64,000 nucleotides of DNA, from assembly GCA_965207385.1 (NCBI GenBank), contig CBDBLZ010000016.1, forward strand, positions 1 to 64,000. The letters run 5' to 3'. This stretch comes from CAZXEU01 sp965207385 (GTDB lineage: Bacteria; Bacteroidota; Rhodothermia; Rhodothermales; Bin80). A program made the translations under genes and the position numbers. This document shows, one piece after another, positions 27,454 through 36,418 of this stretch. Within the stretch, counting starts at the first letter, position 1; each line of letters opens with the position of its first letter. The notes under the pieces were generated by a model that saw only the letters and a list, made by a program, of their open reading frames with translations, did no database searches and was not told the origin of the DNA.

Positions 27454-29796
27454 ATGCGCACGTCATGGCAGAGCATGCGATTCTCGCGAAAGCTCATCGT
27501 CGCATTGCGCGCGGACCGCGACAAGAGGAGCAGGAATCTTCTCGGCAAGTCGCTCATCCTGCTGTCCCTGACCGCCGTTACAGTACTGGCGTTCCTGCGC
27601 GGGTCGGTATACGAAACCACGGTAGAGGAAGGAGACATCTGGCAGCGCGAGACCCTGGTCGCCCCGTTCGACTTCGCCATCTACAAGACTGAAGACTCGC
27701 TGCGAGCGGAACAGGACCGCGTCCGCTTCACTACAGAGCCTGTATTTCACGGCAATTCGCAGGCTCAGGTACGGATGGAAGAGAATTTTGAGGCTGCGGT
27801 CTGGCAGCTCGACGAGATTTTCGAGGCGTACCGCCAATGGCGCCTGAACCAGTCCAGAGCCCGGATGCTGCGGCTCGGCGGCCAGGATACAGACGTGCAG
27901 GACCTGGAAGATCAGGCCCTTCGGGATTCCGCCCGATACTTTGAGCTGCGAGACAATGCACTGGTCCGGCTGGCCGACGAAGAATGGATCCACCTGTCAG
28001 AGGACTATGTCCGGCGCAATCCGGACCTGCCGGATACGACGAGACAGTTTCTGGATGGCCGTCCGCTGTACGAAGATATCTTGACGCGCGTCTTCGAGCT
28101 GGCCACACAGCTCAACGCAAACGGCGTTCTGAGCATTCCGCATGACAGCGTCTACACGGAAGAGATCATCATCCGCAACGTGAATGCCAGCACGTATGCC
28201 ACGGTACGCAAGGCCACCCGGGTAGGGCTGAACCAGGCGTTCGATGCCATCCAGCAGGACTTGCAAGAAGCGTTTGGCCCGGAAATCCTTGCGATCCCGA
28301 CAAAATTCGCGCAGGCCATCTTCGTGCCCTCGCTTGAATACCAGCACGGTGCCACCGTGCGGCGCTGGCAGGAAGCCAGGCGCAGCATCGCTCCGACCCG
28401 GGGGATGGTCGCGGAAGGTACGGACATCGTGCGGGAAGGACAGCTGATTACGCCGGCCATAAGGCAGGTCATCACCTCCCTGCAGCGTGAGCGCCTTGGG
28501 CGGGAGGGAGCGCAGCTGCAATGGGGGCTGATTGCGGGTCAGGCCATGCTGGCCCTGTCCTGTTTCATGATATTCTTCCTGTACCTGTTTATGGCGCGCC
28601 GAAGTATCTTCGACGATAACGCCAAGGTCCTGCTGTTCGCACTCTTGTTCGCGGGGATCATCGGGCTCTTCGCGCTGGCGATTCGGATCGATCCCGATCA
28701 GATGTACGCCGTTCCTGTCGTGACCGTGTCCGTGCTGCTCACGGTGATCTTTGATTCCCGCATCGGCCTTTTGGGCACGCTAGCCCTGGCTCTCGTGGGA
28801 GGCCTTCTGCTCGGCTACAACCTGGAGTTCACGCTGGCTACGCTGACAGGGGGAACGCTGGCGGTGTTCAGCGTGCGGGACGTGCGCAACCGCGGCCAGT
28901 TCTTTCTCAGCGCCGGTTTTGCGTTTGCAGGCTACGCCATTGCGCTTGTGGCGTCCTGGCTGTTCTTGCAGGGTGCCATTTCACAGCTATGGGCGCAGCT
29001 GACGATGGCGGGCATCAGTTCCTTTCTCGTCATCATGGCGTACCCGCTACTCTGGGTGTTCGAGCGCGCATTCGGCGTGACAACAGATTTGCGGCTGCTT
29101 GAACTCTCCGACACCAATCGTCCCATCCTGAAGGAGCTGGCCCTCAAGGCTCCGGGTACGTTCAGCCATTCCCTTCAGGTAGCCAGTCTGGCCGAAGCCG
29201 CTGCGACAGCCATCGGAGCCAACGGGCTCCTGACAAGGGTAGGAGCCCTCTACCACGATATCGGCAAAATGGTCAAGCCCGGGTATTTCGTGGAGAACCA
29301 GCGCTCCGGAATCAATCCGCATGAATCGCTCGAGCCGCGCGCCAGCGCGGCCATCATTTCCAGTCACGTTACGGAGGGGCTATCCATTGGGCGACGAGAG
29401 CGTCTGCCGCGGGCGGTGCTGAACTTTATCCCCATGCACCACGGAACGACCCGCATAGAGTACTTCTTCCAAAAGGCGCTCCGCAATCGCACCAACGATG
29501 ATCCGGTAGGCGAAGGTGATTTTCGCTACCCGGGCCCTCGCCCGCGTACCCGGGAAACGGCGATACTCATGCTTACAGATGGCGTGGAGGCAGCCAGTCG
29601 CAGTTTGGATGACCCAACGCAGGAGCACCTGGAGTCCATCGTGGATACGATCTTTGACAGGCGACTGACTTCGGGCCAACTGGAAGACACGCCCCTGACG
29701 TTCCGGGATTTGCGCCAGATCCGCAGCACGCTGCTGTTGCACCTGTCCGGCATCTATCACTTGCGCGTCAAGTATCCTGGACAGGAAAAGAACTGA
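27454..29796 (+). CDS. pgpH: 7TM-HD c-di-AMP phosphodiesterase (PgpH type)
   Basis: This 780-residue protein has the PgpH architecture. A first membrane helix at about 28-48 is followed by a large extracytoplasmic 7TMR-HDED domain (about 50-350), seven membrane segments (about 362-535) and a cytoplasmic HDIG domain. Catalytic landmarks are FSHSLQVASLAEAAA, LYHDIGKM near residue 600, ISSHVTEG and MHHGTTRIEYFFQKA, all intact. Family members hydrolyse c-di-AMP. A diadenylate cyclase is not present in this window. It starts at ATG 27454, 44 bases after the SSS symporter gene. Confidence 0.92.
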   Translation: MRTSWQSMRFSRKLIVALRADRDKRSRNLLGKSLILLSLTAVTVLAFLRGSVYETTVEEGDIWQRETLVAPFDFAIYKTEDSLRAEQDRVRFTTEPVFHGNSQAQVRMEENFEAAVWQLDEIFEAYRQWRLNQSRARMLRLGGQDTDVQDLEDQALRDSARYFELRDNALVRLADEEWIHLSEDYVRRNPDLPDTTRQFLDGRPLYEDILTRVFELATQLNANGVLSIPHDSVYTEEIIIRNVNASTYATVRKATRVGLNQAFDAIQQDLQEAFGPEILAIPTKFAQAIFVPSLEYQHGATVRRWQEARRSIAPTRGMVAEGTDIVREGQLITPAIRQVITSLQRERLGREGAQLQWGLIAGQAMLALSCFMIFFLYLFMARRSIFDDNAKVLLFALLFAGIIGLFALAIRIDPDQMYAVPVVTVSVLLTVIFDSRIGLLGTLALALVGGLLLGYNLEFTLATLTGGTLAVFSVRDVRNRGQFFLSAGFAFAGYAIALVASWLFLQGAISQLWAQLTMAGISSFLVIMAYPLLWVFERAFGVTTDLRLLELSDTNRPILKELALKAPGTFSHSLQVASLAEAAATAIGANGLLTRVGALYHDIGKMVKPGYFVENQRSGINPHESLEPRASAAIISSHVTEGLSIGRRERLPRAVLNFIPMHHGTTRIEYFFQKALRNRTNDDPVGEGDFRYPGPRPRTRETAILMLTDGVEAASRSLDDPTQEHLESIVDTIFDRRLTSGQLEDTPLTFRDLRQIRSTLLLHLSGIYHLRVKYPGQEKN

Positions 29797-30182
29797 ACAG
29801 TGCCGGTATTCGCGTGGGCTGGCAATCTGTGCGTGCCCGGCTCACCCGGACGCTGCGCCAGATGCCATAAGTTGCCCCAATTACACAACAATCATACAAC
29901 TGCACAAACAAAGGGAATTGACTACCGATTGTAGTCGGAGCAGATACGCCATGAAGGCAAGACGGGCATGTACGGAAGCGCCCGCGGGATTGCTGTACGT
30001 GCCGCAGCCAATCTGTCGGATGCTGGCCGCGCCGGGCTCACCTGAAGCTGTGCTCCTGCCATCCTTGTTCATGCGACGAGACCGCCCCCATGACATCAAA
30101 CTGTGGCCGGCTGGATCCGGTCAATCGATGACACCCATGCCGGTCACCTCCAACTGGATCATATGGAGAAATTCACCGGAAG
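29797..30182. promoter_or_regulatory. Leader of pot operon with inverted repeat
   Basis: These 386 bases hold no gene. A locally AT-rich stretch (about 29868-29925) ends in a perfect inverted repeat GACTAC-CGATT-GTAGTC at 29920-29936. The repeat overlaps a TTGACT box at 29918-29923. It is a reasonable operator/promoter candidate for the polyamine-type importer that follows, but the distance to the start codon (about 245 bases) is long. Confidence 0.35.
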
Positions 30183-31304
30183 ATGCTCCGCGGTGCCGTG
30201 AATAGCGACGAAAACACAGCCCACGTGGAATTCCGCGGCGTCAGCAAGAGCTACGACGGCCGCACCCTGGTTGTCGAGGATCTCGACCTCAGCATCCGCA
30301 CCGGCGAATTCGTGACGCTGCTGGGGCCTTCGGGCTCCGGCAAGACTACCATCTTGATGATGCTGGCCGGTTTTCAGGCACCCTCGGCGGGTGAAATCCG
30401 GCTCGATGGCCTTCCCATCCAAGACCTGCCAGCACGCAAGCGCGGCATAGGGATGGTGTTCCAGAACTACGCGCTCTTTCCGCACATGACCGTAGGCGCC
30501 AACCTGGCCTTTCCGCTGGAAGTACGCGGGATGGGCAAGGAAGAGCGCCTGGAGCGAGTGGAGCAGGTCTTGCGTCTGGTGCGCCTTGAGGGATTTGCCG
30601 ACCGCCGGCCCCGCCAGCTCTCCGGCGGTCAGCAGCAGCGTGTGGCTATCGCCCGAGCCCTGGTATTCGAGCCCGCGCTGGTGCTGATGGACGAGCCCCT
30701 GGGGGCTCTGGACCGGAGCCTGCGCGAAGAGATGCAGTACGAGATCCGGCGCATCCACCGCACGCTGGCCGTGACTGTGGTCTACGTCACGCATGATCAG
30801 CAGGAAGCGATGGTCATGTCGGACCGGGTGGCGGTGCTGCGTGATGGCATAGTCGAGCAGATTGCGGTGCCCGAGGGCCTGTACGAAGAGCCGGAACGTG
30901 CCTTTGTAGCCCGCTTTATAGGAGAGAGCAACCAGCTGCACGGACGCATCACCGCGCTGGTGGAAGGCGACAATGCGTACGAAGTGGAAACGGGCGGCGA
31001 GACGGTCCGCGCGCTGAGGGTAGCGCCCTGCGCAGTGGGAGACAGGGTCACGCTCTCTATCCGGCCCGAGCGTGTCGCGATCAACCCGGAGCCTGGCCGC
31101 TACAAGAATGAAGTGAACGCAAAGGTGATGGACCTGACGTTTCTGGGCGATCACCTGAGGATACGTCTGGCCGCATGCGGCATGGAAGGCTTCATCGCGA
31201 CAATCCCCAATATCGTGGGGCATGGAGGGCTGCTTGAGGGCGACAACGTCCGCATCGGGTGGACTGTCGTCGACTGCCGCGCCCTCAACCACGAGCATTC
31301 CTGA
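30183..31304 (+). CDS. potA: Polyamine-type ABC importer, ATPase
   Basis: This 373-residue ABC ATPase has Walker A GPSGSGKTT, Q-loop FQNYALFPHMTVG, signature LSGGQQQRVAIARAL, Walker B VLMDEPLGALD and the switch His in VYVTHDQQEAMVMSD. A C-terminal TOBE-type regulatory domain (about 270-370) is present, with RVTLSIRPERVAINPE. This is the PotA/FbpC/CysA class. The PotD-like and two PotB/PotC-like genes directly downstream support a spermidine/putrescine or related substrate. It is the first gene of a four-gene operon with 18-base or negative spacings. Confidence 0.9.
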   Translation: MLRGAVNSDENTAHVEFRGVSKSYDGRTLVVEDLDLSIRTGEFVTLLGPSGSGKTTILMMLAGFQAPSAGEIRLDGLPIQDLPARKRGIGMVFQNYALFPHMTVGANLAFPLEVRGMGKEERLERVEQVLRLVRLEGFADRRPRQLSGGQQQRVAIARALVFEPALVLMDEPLGALDRSLREEMQYEIRRIHRTLAVTVVYVTHDQQEAMVMSDRVAVLRDGIVEQIAVPEGLYEEPERAFVARFIGESNQLHGRITALVEGDNAYEVETGGETVRALRVAPCAVGDRVTLSIRPERVAINPEPGRYKNEVNAKVMDLTFLGDHLRIRLAACGMEGFIATIPNIVGHGGLLEGDNVRIGWTVVDCRALNHEHS

Positions 31305-31322
31305 CCAAACAACGACGAAGTC

Positions 31323-32414
31323 ATGAGCTATCGTGAAAAGCCGCTTGTTGTCGCCCTTCTGGTTACAGTGTTAACCTGCGCATGCGGATCGGATGCAACC
31401 CGTTCAATCACGGCCGTGTCCTGGGGAGGTTCATTTGGACGTGCCGTACACGAGGGTGCGAACATTCCCTTTATCGAGGCTACCGGCATCGGCATCGTCG
31501 TCGAAGACTACAACGGCGGCCTCGCCCAAATCCGCGCGCAGGTAGACATCGGCGAAATCCACTGGGATGTGGTGGACCTGGAAATCGCCGATGCTGTGCG
31601 GGGATGCGATGAAGGACTTCTGGAACCGATCGACATAAGTTCGCTGCCACCTGGACCCGATGGTACGCCAGCTGCCGAAGACTTCGTGGCAGAGAGCCAG
31701 ACCGAGTGCGGCGTCGGCAATCTGTATTGGTCGACCGTCTACGCCTATAACGAGGAGAACATTTCCGGGCCAATGCCCTCCACGATGTCTGATTTCTTTG
31801 ACCTGAATGCCTTCCCCGGTCGCCGGGGAATGAGGCGTGCCCCGCAAGTGAACCTGGAATTCGCGCTGATTGCGGACGGCGTGCCACTGGATCAGGTTTA
31901 CGCTACGCTGGATACAGATGAGGGGCTGGACCGCGCCTTTGCCAAGCTCGAAACCATCAAGGATGAGGTGATCTGGTGGGAAGCAGGTGCCCAGCCGCCG
32001 CAAATGCTGGCTGACGGGGAAGTGATGATGACCACGGCCTACAATGGCCGCATCTTCAATGCGCAGGTGCTGGAAAACCAGCCGTTCGTGATCGTGTGGG
32101 ACGGACAGCTGCTCGACGTGGGCCAGGTCGGGATCGTCGCAGGGACACCGCGGCTGGAGGAAGCTCTGCAGTACGTTGCATTCGCCACCGGCGCCGAGTC
32201 GTTGTCGCGGATCGCCCGCCGAATCTCGTACTCACCTTCGCGGAGATCGGCCATGCCATTGGTAACGACCCACGTGACAGCGGGAGTCGAAATGGAGCCC
32301 CACATGCCGGCAAGTCCGGCGAATGTGGCGCGTGCCCTGCGTTTCGACTGGGCCTGGTGGGTCGACCATCAGGATGAGATGAACGAGCGCTTCAGCGCAT
32401 GGCTGGCTCGCTAG
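31323..32414 (+). CDS. potD: Polyamine-type ABC importer, binding lipoprotein
   Basis: This 363-residue substrate-binding protein has a lipobox ending LTCAC and a PotD-like fold: AVSWGGSFGRAVHEG, WDVVDLEIADAVRGCDEGLLEPI, YWSTVYAYNEENISG and QMLADGEVMMTTAYNGRIF. The opening WGGSF is typical of this binding-protein group, which takes polyamines, opines or other cationic compounds. The position between the ATPase and permease genes confirms its role. The exact ligand is unknown. Confidence 0.88.
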   Translation: MSYREKPLVVALLVTVLTCACGSDATRSITAVSWGGSFGRAVHEGANIPFIEATGIGIVVEDYNGGLAQIRAQVDIGEIHWDVVDLEIADAVRGCDEGLLEPIDISSLPPGPDGTPAAEDFVAESQTECGVGNLYWSTVYAYNEENISGPMPSTMSDFFDLNAFPGRRGMRRAPQVNLEFALIADGVPLDQVYATLDTDEGLDRAFAKLETIKDEVIWWEAGAQPPQMLADGEVMMTTAYNGRIFNAQVLENQPFVIVWDGQLLDVGQVGIVAGTPRLEEALQYVAFATGAESLSRIARRISYSPSRRSAMPLVTTHVTAGVEMEPHMPASPANVARALRFDWAWWVDHQDEMNERFSAWLAR

Positions 32415-33619
32415 GGATGCCTCTTGGTCCGGCCCGTCGTGCACGCCTGCGTGCGCTTGGACTTGTAGCGCCGCTGCTGGCTTTCATTGGCGTGACTTTC
32501 GTTGCGCCATTGGCGACGATGCTTGTGCGCAGCGTTCACGATCCGGTAGTGGCGGATGCGCTGCCTGAAACGCTTGCGCTCCTTGAGTCATGGGAGGGGG
32601 CCGGACTCCCGGCGGAAGCCGTCTATGCTGCCGCAGCGCGTGAGATCAGGCGCGCGGCGGCCGAGCGCACCCTGGGCCAGGTGGCCGGCAGGGTCAACCG
32701 CGTGCAGGGCGGACTGCGCAGCACTCTAACGCGCACCGCAAGGGAGCTGGATGACGTCGAACAGGGTCCCTGGAGAGCTTCCATGACAGCGATTGACTCC
32801 AGCTGGGCAGATCCCGCAACCTGGTTCGCGATCAAGACCACAGGAGAGCGCTTTACTGCCCGCCACTATCTGAATGCCGTGGACCTGCAGCGCCTGCCCG
32901 ATGGATCCGTGACCGCGCAACCCGAGGAGCGGCGAATCTACGTGCGGCTGTTCTGGCGAACCCTGGTGGTGAGCGGCGTAATCACACTGCTTTGTCTGGT
33001 GCTGGGCTACCCGATTGCTCACCTGATTGCCCGGTCGCCCCCCGGCCGCGCGAACCTGCTGCTTGTCCTGGTGCTTGTCCCGTTCTGGACCTCGCTTCTT
33101 GTGCGCACCACCGCGTGGATCGTGCTATTGCAAACCCAGGGGGTACTGAACGATCTGATGGTTCTAGTCGGCCTGGTAAGCGACGACAGTCGCGTGGCCA
33201 TGGTGTACAACATGACCGGCACCATCGTGGCCATGACCCACGTGCTGCTGCCGTTCATGGTATTGCCCCTCTACTCGGTAATGCGAGGGATCCCGTCGAA
33301 TCACATGAATGCCGCAGCCTCGCTCGGAGCTACGCCGCTGCAGGCGTTCTTGCGCGTGTACTGGCCGCAGTCGCTACCCGGCGTGGCCGCCGGGACCCTC
33401 CTCGTATTCATTCTGGCTATCGGATACTACATCACTCCGGCGCTGGTGGGAGGCAGCGACGGGCAGCTGATCTCGAACATGATTGCCTACCACATGCAGA
33501 CCTCGCTCAACTGGGGGCTTGCCGCGGCGCTGGGAGGTGTGTTGCTGCTCGGCGTGCTGATCCTGTACGGGTTGTACGATCGGCTCGTGGGCGTCGAAAG
33601 GATGGGATTCGGGCCATGA
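32399..33619 (+). CDS. potB: Polyamine-type ABC importer, permease 1 (large insert)
   Basis: This 406-residue permease is longer than the usual 280-300 residues of PotB. The first membrane span (about 18-42) is followed by a roughly 130-residue predicted extracytoplasmic insert (about 45-175) rich in Ala, Arg and Glu. The remaining five spans and the EAA loop (MNAAASLGATPLQAFLRVYWP) then follow. The start at 32399 overlaps potD by 16 bases; an in-frame ATG at 32417, two bases after the potD stop, is equally possible. The 3' end overlaps potC by four bases. Confidence 0.87.
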   Translation: MAGSLGMPLGPARRARLRALGLVAPLLAFIGVTFVAPLATMLVRSVHDPVVADALPETLALLESWEGAGLPAEAVYAAAAREIRRAAAERTLGQVAGRVNRVQGGLRSTLTRTARELDDVEQGPWRASMTAIDSSWADPATWFAIKTTGERFTARHYLNAVDLQRLPDGSVTAQPEERRIYVRLFWRTLVVSGVITLLCLVLGYPIAHLIARSPPGRANLLLVLVLVPFWTSLLVRTTAWIVLLQTQGVLNDLMVLVGLVSDDSRVAMVYNMTGTIVAMTHVLLPFMVLPLYSVMRGIPSNHMNAAASLGATPLQAFLRVYWPQSLPGVAAGTLLVFILAIGYYITPALVGGSDGQLISNMIAYHMQTSLNWGLAAALGGVLLLGVLILYGLYDRLVGVERMGFGP

Positions 33620-34440
33620 CGGGTGCTGCGCAATTAGGCCCGGGCCGGTTTGTCTATCTGGCCTTCTGCACGCTCGTCTTCGTGTTTCTGGTAGCTCCCA
33701 TTCTCGTGATCATTCCCCTCAGCTTCAATGCCGAGCCCTACTTCACATTTACCGAGGGAATGCTGCGGCTTGATCCGGACGCGTGGTCACTGCGTTGGTA
33801 CCGCGAGATCGTTACTAGCGAGGTCTGGACGCGAAGTCTGGTGAACAGCCTGGTTATCGGCGTCAGCGCGACCGTCCTGGCCACGATCCTGGGCACGCTT
33901 GCGGCGCTGGGCCTAGCCAGTTCGGCCATTCCGGCGCGGCGGGTGATCATGGGAATCCTGATTTCCCCAATGGTGACGCCCGTCATCATAGCCGCTGCCG
34001 GCATGTTTTTCTTCTACTCGGGTCTCGGACTGGGGCAGACGCACCTGGGCCTCATCCTGGCGCACGCCGCGCTGGGAGTGCCCTTCGTGGTCGTGACGGT
34101 AACTGCGACGCTGGCTGCCTACGACCGCAACCTTACCAATGCTGCCGCAAGCCTGGGTGCAGGTCCCTGGACCACCTTCCGGCGCGTCCAGTTTCCACTC
34201 ATCTCACCCGGAATCATCTCCGGTGCCCTATTCGCCTTCGCGGTCTCGTTTGACGAAGTGGTTGTGGTGCTTTTCATGGGCGGCGTAGAGCAGCGCACGA
34301 TTCCCCGCCAAATGTGGTCGGGGATCCGGGAGCAGATCAGTCCGGCTATCCTGGCTGTTGCGACATTCCTTATTGCATTTGCGGTGCTGCTGCTCGTTAC
34401 GGTTGATTGGCTAAGGCGGCGAAACGAAGCGCAAGGCTGA
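33616..34440 (+). CDS. potC: Polyamine-type ABC importer, permease 2
   Basis: This 274-residue permease starts at ATG 33616, overlapping the potB stop by four bases (ATGA). The longer open frame runs back inside potB and is not used. Six membrane spans and the ATPase-coupling loop LTNAAASLGAGPWTTFRRV are visible. LDPDAWSLRWYREI after span 1 is typical of PotC-type subunits. It completes a full ATPase/binding-protein/two-permease importer. Confidence 0.9.
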   Translation: MTGAAQLGPGRFVYLAFCTLVFVFLVAPILVIIPLSFNAEPYFTFTEGMLRLDPDAWSLRWYREIVTSEVWTRSLVNSLVIGVSATVLATILGTLAALGLASSAIPARRVIMGILISPMVTPVIIAAAGMFFFYSGLGLGQTHLGLILAHAALGVPFVVVTVTATLAAYDRNLTNAAASLGAGPWTTFRRVQFPLISPGIISGALFAFAVSFDEVVVVLFMGGVEQRTIPRQMWSGIREQISPAILAVATFLIAFAVLLLVTVDWLRRRNEAQG

Positions 34441-34703
34441 GTGGCGGAATACTGCCACGTCGCCCTCGCCCTTGCTGCGCCGCTTTATGCCTGCCGCTTC
34501 GCCCGTGGTCAATGGCATTGCTGACTTGCCTTGACGTCAGACACGGTTTCGTCAAGTGAGCTACTGAGCAGCTAATCCTGGCCCCACTGCGCGGCGCGTG
34601 ACGGCGGCCAGGACAGATTCCGTCGTGGGCGGGATGGTTTCCATTCGATGGTAACTCGGACATGCCATCATTGCGCCGGGCAGGGAGCCGTGGCATGATA
34701 TTC
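34441..34703. other. Intergenic segment before the 23-bp array
   Basis: The whole gap between potC and the DUF4143 gene is 444 bases. This first part holds no recognised gene or RNA. A short GTGGC/GCCAC stem lies directly after the potC stop, without a T-tract. Confidence 0.35.
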
Positions 34704-34818
34704 ATTTCTGCCGCTGTGTACTCTCTATTTCTGCCGATGTATTCTTTACAATGCTGATGATTGTATATTTACATTTATGATGTTCAATTGGCGCCATTTC
34801 TGCCGATGATGCTCTTCG
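34704..34818 (+). repeat. Five-unit direct repeat with 23-bp period
   Basis: Units begin at 34704, 34727, 34750, 34773 and 34796. Units 1, 2 and 5 share the exact ten bases ATTTCTGCCG; units 2 and 5 share 13 bases (ATTTCTGCCGATG). By my count against unit 2, units 1, 3, 4 and 5 match at about 17, 14, 12 and 15 of 23 positions, so units 3 and 4 are degenerate. The block is more AT-rich than its surroundings. It ends 66 bases before the start codon of the DUF4143 ATPase. The spacing of about two helical turns would place bound proteins on nearly the same DNA face, as in operator arrays or iterons. Confidence 0.6.
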
Positions 34819-34884
34819 CACAGCACTACTTGCTTCCTCCGGCCGGCTGGCTCCCCACCAAAACAGCTCGCTCCGGGTGAATCC

Positions 34885-36135
34885 ATGACCTATCGTCCCA
34901 GAATCGTTGACCGGGAACTTTCCGAGCGCCTGCAGGCCACGGGGGCCGTGGTGGTTGAAGGCCCCCGAGCGTGCGGAAAGACCACCACGGCGCAGCAACT
35001 CACAGCCAGCGAAGTGCGGCTCGACGTCGACGAAGCTGCGAGGCGCCTGGCGAGCATTGAACCCGCGCGCGTTCTCCTGGGCAGCGTCCCCCGGCTGATT
35101 GATGAATGGCAGCTGGAGCCGGCCATCTGGAACCATGTGCGTAGGGCGGTGGATGACCGCCGCGTCCCGGGCCAGTTCATCCTCGCAGGCTCAGCGGTTC
35201 CGGCCGACGACGCCACGCGCCATACAGGAGCGGGGCGCCTGACGCGCCTGCGCATGCGCCCTCTTTCCCTGTTCGAATGGGGCCGCTCCACAGGAGAGGT
35301 TTCCCTTTCGGGTCTGCTGGGAGGTGCGGCATCGGCTGCTGCCAGGTCGGACATGCCCTTGGCCGGCCTTGCAGAACTGATTTGCATGGGCGGCTGGCCG
35401 GTCAACCTCGGGCGCAGCACTCGTCTGGCACTGCGTGCCAACAGGGACCATTTGGATGAGATCCGCCGCCTGGACATTTCCCTGCCGGAAGGGAAAAGGA
35501 GAGACCCGGTCCGGGTCGGTATGCTGCTTCGGTCACTGGCCCGCAATGTAGCTACGCCCGTGGCCGTCTCGACTATTGCCGCAGACACGGGAGACGGGAC
35601 GGCGGCCATTCAGCCGCATACCGCCGCAGCTTACCTGAGAGCGCTGGAGCGTATCATGATCGTCGAGAATCAGCTGCCCTGGCCCACCCACCTGAGGTCC
35701 AGGTCTGTCCTGAGAAAGAAGCCCGTGTGGCACCTGGCGGATCCCTCACTTGCCGTGGCCGCCGTCCGCGCGACGCCGGATCGGCTGCTGGGAGACCTTC
35801 GTTTTCTGGGACTGCTGTTCGAATCGATGGTAGTGCGTGATCTCCGAATCTACGCCCAGGCGGCGGACGCCGAGGTATTCCATTACCGCGAGAACAGCGG
35901 TCTGGAGGTGGACGCCATCGTGCAATGCAATGACGGCCGCTGGGCGGCTTTCGAGATCAAGCTGGGTGAAAGGCGCGTTGATGAAGCGGCGCGAAGCCTG
36001 ACGAGACTGGCCGGGAAGGTGGATCCGGTGCGCATGGGACGGCCCGCGGCATTGGGTGTAATTGTAAGTACAGGATACGGCTACAGGCGCCCGGACGGCG
36101 TTAGCGTAATTCCGGTGGCGGCACTGGGGCCGTAG
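34885..36135 (+). CDS. AAA ATPase with DUF4143 nuclease-like domain
   Basis: This 416-residue protein has an N-terminal AAA_14-type ATPase domain: Walker A GPRACGKTT near residues 26-34, Walker B-like VPRLIDEWQ and sensor-type FILAGSAVP. The C-terminal DUF4143 domain carries a PD-(D/E)xK-like pattern, ENSGLEVDAIVQ near 335-346 and FEIKLG near 355-360. DUF4143 ATPases are widespread in bacteria and archaea, often as isolated mobile genes. Their role is uncertain; some are discussed as toxin-antitoxin or defence-like. It stands alone, preceded by the 23-bp-period repeat array, and nothing downstream appears coupled. Confidence 0.87.
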   Translation: MTYRPRIVDRELSERLQATGAVVVEGPRACGKTTTAQQLTASEVRLDVDEAARRLASIEPARVLLGSVPRLIDEWQLEPAIWNHVRRAVDDRRVPGQFILAGSAVPADDATRHTGAGRLTRLRMRPLSLFEWGRSTGEVSLSGLLGGAASAAARSDMPLAGLAELICMGGWPVNLGRSTRLALRANRDHLDEIRRLDISLPEGKRRDPVRVGMLLRSLARNVATPVAVSTIAADTGDGTAAIQPHTAAAYLRALERIMIVENQLPWPTHLRSRSVLRKKPVWHLADPSLAVAAVRATPDRLLGDLRFLGLLFESMVVRDLRIYAQAADAEVFHYRENSGLEVDAIVQCNDGRWAAFEIKLGERRVDEAARSLTRLAGKVDPVRMGRPAALGVIVSTGYGYRRPDGVSVIPVAALGP

Positions 36136-36418
36136 TGCCGTTGCCACTGCTTCCACGTCCGTATCGCGCCCCGGTGCGGCTGCATCCCCGGCTACTGCCC
36201 AGTCGATTCGCGACTTTGTCCTTCTCGACACGAGCCTGCGCCATGCAGCCCGATGGATGCACACAAACAGGCACGATTTCGACGGTGGGCGACTACGGCC
36301 CTCCGGATCTCACGCTCTTGCCTCCCGCCCCGAGAGAAAGGCAGCGGAGACGGGCGCGCACCGGCCGAATCATCGCGGCCCAGGGGCGGAATGACACCCC
36401 ACTCAGGCTCTTGCAGCC

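Noticed and set aside
32992..33615. Upstream extension of the potC frame
   Set aside because: It overlaps potB completely and encodes Arg-rich sequence without membrane spans; the ATGA start at 33616 fits the family.
34704..34818. CRISPR array
   Set aside because: The 23-bp units are contiguous with no spacers, two units are degenerate and no cas genes are present.
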